A DNA stretch of 64,000 nt, taken from NCBI RefSeq assembly GCF_002843315.1, contig NZ_MVDD01000005.1, positions 124,001 to 188,000 on the forward strand, read 5' to 3'. Numbering within the stretch: position 1 is the stretch's first letter; every line of letters begins with the position of its first letter. The translations under genes and the position numbers were made by a program. Under the pieces are notes generated by a model that saw only the letters and a program-made list of their open reading frames with translations, ran no database searches and was not told where the DNA came from. Shown here piece by piece: positions 61,781 to 64,000 of the stretch. This DNA comes from Labilibaculum filiforme (GTDB taxonomy: Bacteria; Bacteroidota; Bacteroidia; Bacteroidales; Marinifilaceae).

Positions 61781-61818
61781 TTACATTATTTTTTTGGATC
61801 ATTAATATCGCATGACAA

Positions 61819-61826
61819 CAAATTTA
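61819..61826 (-). promoter_or_regulatory. Candidate -7 promoter of atpD-atpC
   Basis: Minus-strand TAAATTTG fits TAnnTTTG, about 39 nt before the atpD start; a GACAA/TTGTC inverted pair flanks it. Confidence 0.6.
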
Positions 61827-61873
61827 AAATTTTTTGTCAATAAAGGAGAATCTTATCTTAAATTTTAACATTC

Positions 61874-62848
61874 TTAAACGGAACGATTTACTAAACCCTT
61901 TACTAAGGAATAAAGTTCCTTTTTCTTTTCGGCTTCTACATTTACTTTATCCAAGTATTCCAGGCATAAGGTAAAGTAATTCTCAATCTTTTTCACTGAG
62001 AATTCGCGAACATTTAGTTTTTCGTAGATCGCGCGAACTGTTTTTATTTTTTCTTCCGGATTAAAATCTTTCTTGGTAATCCAAGATTTCAATTCACTTT
62101 TAACTTCACTCGATGCAGTTTCCAAAGCTTTAATCAAGAGAAAAGTTTTCTTATTGGATAAAATATCTCCTCCAATTTTCTTTCCAAAGACCGCCTCATC
62201 ACCAAAAACGTCTAACAAATCATCCTGCAATTGAAATGCCATTCCCAGATTTACTCCAAAATAGTACAACAATTCAGCATCCTTCGAGCTAGCATCGCCC
62301 ATAATTGCGCCCATTTTTAAACTTCCTCCTAAAAGAACTGCTGTTTTTAGTCGAATCATATTTAGATACTCATCGAGTTCAACATCGTTTCTTTCCTCAA
62401 ATTCCATATCGAACTGTTGTCCTTCGCACACTTCCAATGCGGTTTGATTAAAGACAGTAAGCACATCGCGCAAGTATTTATCTTCGCAAGATCCGATGTA
62501 TTGATAAGCCTTAATAGACATGGCATCACCGGAAAGAATTGCTACGTTACTGTTCCATTTCTCGTGTACGGTTTTCTTGTTTCTGCGAATTGGAGCGTTG
62601 TCCATTACATCATCGTGCAAGAGCGTAAAATTGTGAAATACTTCAATTCCAATAGCAGGTAAACAAACTCTGGAAAGATCATCTTTGTATAAATTAGCAC
62701 CTAATAGAACAAGAATTGGACGAAGTCGCTTCCCTCCTATGCCTAAAATATATTTCATTGGTTCGAAAAGGCCTTCTGGCGGAGCCGAAAACTCCAATCC
62801 ATCTATTTCTTTTTCGATGATTTCCTGAAGTTCATTAAAACTATACAT
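61874..62848 (-). CDS. Polyprenyl (E-type) diphosphate synthase
   Basis: About 324 aa. The start at 62848 (MYSFNELQEII) is chosen over 62905, whose extra residues do not fit the family. First Asp-rich motif LLHDDVMDNAPIRR (DDxxD) and second LQDDLLDVFGD, with GGKRLRP for IPP binding. It makes a linear isoprenyl diphosphate (geranylgeranyl, octaprenyl or similar) for quinones or carotenoids; chain length unclear. Confidence 0.95.
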   Translation of the reverse strand: MYSFNELQEIIEKEIDGLEFSAPPEGLFEPMKYILGIGGKRLRPILVLLGANLYKDDLSRVCLPAIGIEVFHNFTLLHDDVMDNAPIRRNKKTVHEKWNSNVAILSGDAMSIKAYQYIGSCEDKYLRDVLTVFNQTALEVCEGQQFDMEFEERNDVELDEYLNMIRLKTAVLLGGSLKMGAIMGDASSKDAELLYYFGVNLGMAFQLQDDLLDVFGDEAVFGKKIGGDILSNKKTFLLIKALETASSEVKSELKSWITKKDFNPEEKIKTVRAIYEKLNVREFSVKKIENYFTLCLEYLDKVNVEAEKKKELYSLVKGLVNRSV

Positions 62849-62996
62849 TTTTATAGAATTTAGATACAAGAAGCTAAAATAGGAGATCGAATAGGGACAC
62901 TCCAAAAACTTCTAATGATACTTGTGTTTTAATCAGAGATCGCTAAAAGCAATTAAAGAATAGCTTTCAGAAACAGCTCACTAAAATATAAAAAAA

Positions 62997-64000
62997 TCAA
63001 TTCACAGCATCTTCTTTTCCCTCTTTGTTTTCACTTGGAGCAATTCGAAGATCATCCAACTCAATATCTTCTTCTTCGTCGAAAATTTGAAGCAATGGTT
63101 CTTTAAATGATCGGTTGGTAATGAACTTTTCGAGTGTTAACAATAAGGATGGCAATAAAATTAGATTAGAAAGCATTGCCGAAAGTAATGTTAAAGACAC
63201 CAAAATTCCCAAAGAAACGGTTCCACCAAAATCTGACAAAGCAAAAATACCAAATCCGAAAAATAAAATAATAGAAGTGTACATCATGCTTTGTCCCGTT
63301 TCGCGAAGCGCTAGCACAACCGATGAACGAATACTCCAATTTGTGGCTTTTAATTCTTGTCGGTATTTTGCTAAAAAGTGAATGGTATCGTCTACCGAAA
63401 TACCAAAGGCAATACTAAATACCAAAATAGTGGATGCCTTAATCGGGATTCCAAAGAAACCCATTAAAGCTGCCGTAATAATTAATGGCAACAAGTTTGG
63501 AAGCAAGGCAACTACCACCATTCTTTTCGAGGAAAACATCCAAGCCATGAACGATGCAATTAAGAAGATTGCCAAAGCAAGACTAATAAACAAATTCTTG
63601 ATTAGGTATTTATTTCCTTTAAAAAAGATGATACTCGATCCGGTTACGTGGACTGTATATTGATCCTCAGGAAAAATAGTACTTACATGCTTAAGAATTT
63701 TCTGTTCCATTTCTTCCATTCTGGTAGTCCCGATATCCTTCATCCGAAAACTCATTCGGGTAATGGATTGAGTAGAATCCACGAAAGTGCTAAACAATTT
63801 TGAATCGTCGCCAGTATCGGCTTTTGCCAAATAGGACATAATTATATTACGAGTTTGATTACTAGGTAGATCGTAATATTTTTCTTTGCCATTAAAATAG
63901 GCCTGATTAGCAAATTTTGCAGCCTCCACAATTGAAACCGAGGATGATATTTCGGGATAAGTGCTTAGGGAATCGTTAAGCGCGTCTAATCGTTTTAAGG
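62997..64000 (-). CDS. RND superfamily (MMPL-type) exporter, C-terminal part
   Basis: Partial: the frame is open to the window edge (codons read upstream of the first start-like GTG as LKRLDALNDSLSTYPEISSS), so the true start is outside. It shows a periplasmic segment then five membrane helices with FGISVDDTIHFLAKYR, the second-half TM4 motif of RND/MMPL/SSD-type transporters, and a short acidic cytoplasmic tail (DEEEDIELDDL). Such proteins export lipids, hopanoids or other hydrophobic molecules. Confidence 0.88.
   Translation of the reverse strand, partial: LKRLDALNDSLSTYPEISSSVSIVEAAKFANQAYFNGKEKYYDLPSNQTRNIIMSYLAKADTGDDSKLFSTFVDSTQSITRMSFRMKDIGTTRMEEMEQKILKHVSTIFPEDQYTVHVTGSSIIFFKGNKYLIKNLFISLALAIFLIASFMAWMFSSKRMVVVALLPNLLPLIITAALMGFFGIPIKASTILVFSIAFGISVDDTIHFLAKYRQELKATNWSIRSSVVLALRETGQSMMYTSIILFFGFGIFALSDFGGTVSLGILVSLTLLSAMLSNLILLPSLLLTLEKFITNRSFKEPLLQIFDEEEDIELDDLRIAPSENKEGKEDAVN

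Overview
The window looks like a chromosomal segment of an AT-rich Bacteroidota bacterium. Evidence: a PorZ-type component of the type IX secretion system with a C-terminal sorting domain, a TonB-dependent receptor with an N-terminal carboxypeptidase-regulatory-like domain, atpD-atpC as a separate operon, and several promoters of the Bacteroidota form TAnnTTTG. Placement in Marinilabiliales or a relative is only a guess from overall gene flavour.

Layout. (1) 0-10.6 kb, minus strand: a cobalamin/corrinoid uptake operon led by a promoter and a cobalamin riboswitch (10380-10580). It encodes a BtuB-like receptor, a PepSY membrane protein, an exported CbiK-type cobaltochelatase, a small YD-repeat-like protein and BtuF, BtuC and BtuD. 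A YcaQ-type DNA glycosylase follows. (2) 10.7-15.05 kb: a MITE-like inverted repeat, then a 4-kb segment bracketed by an 18-bp copy of the 3' end of tRNA-Arg(CCT). It holds a membrane LytTR regulator, an ExbB/MotA-like protein and a class-C-like serine hydrolase. (3) 15.1-27.4 kb: mostly housekeeping genes: recO, porZ, rdgB, a universal stress protein, an adenylate cyclase-HD fusion, two aminotransferases, DUF2797, a TlpA-like thioredoxin and a U32 peptidase. (4) 27.7-37 kb: an envelope locus with two class-A-like serine hydrolases, a nucleotide-transporter-like protein fused to HEAT repeats, and a signal-peptide-bearing dikinase with glucan-water-dikinase-like domain order. (5) 37-39.2 kb: three orphan genes (a chimeric N-terminus, a small exported protein, a HEPN-like protein) next to imperfect palindromes. 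(6) 39.6-48.1 kb: a repeat-rich zone with a 42-bp minisatellite, 14 copies of a structured element, eight of them in tandem at an invariant 206-bp period, and heptamer repeats. Embedded in it are an ArsR-controlled ars operon with three matching operators, an alpha/beta hydrolase and a zinc-ribbon gene. (7) 48.1-57.7 kb: a BrkB-like membrane protein, then a plus-strand operon of a two-component system and envelope-glycolipid-modifying enzymes (LTA synthase/EptA-like, GT2, LAB_N, ArnT-like, sugar epimerase). (8) 57.8-64 kb, minus strand: glutathione peroxidase, a heptosyltransferase-like GT9, atpD-atpC, a polyprenyl synthetase, and the C-terminal part of an RND transporter cut by the window edge.

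The most notable items are the secreted dikinase locus, the 206-bp tandem array with a conserved 45-codon reading frame in each unit, the ars operators and the tRNA-tail duplication. All functional statements come from motif reading without database searches.
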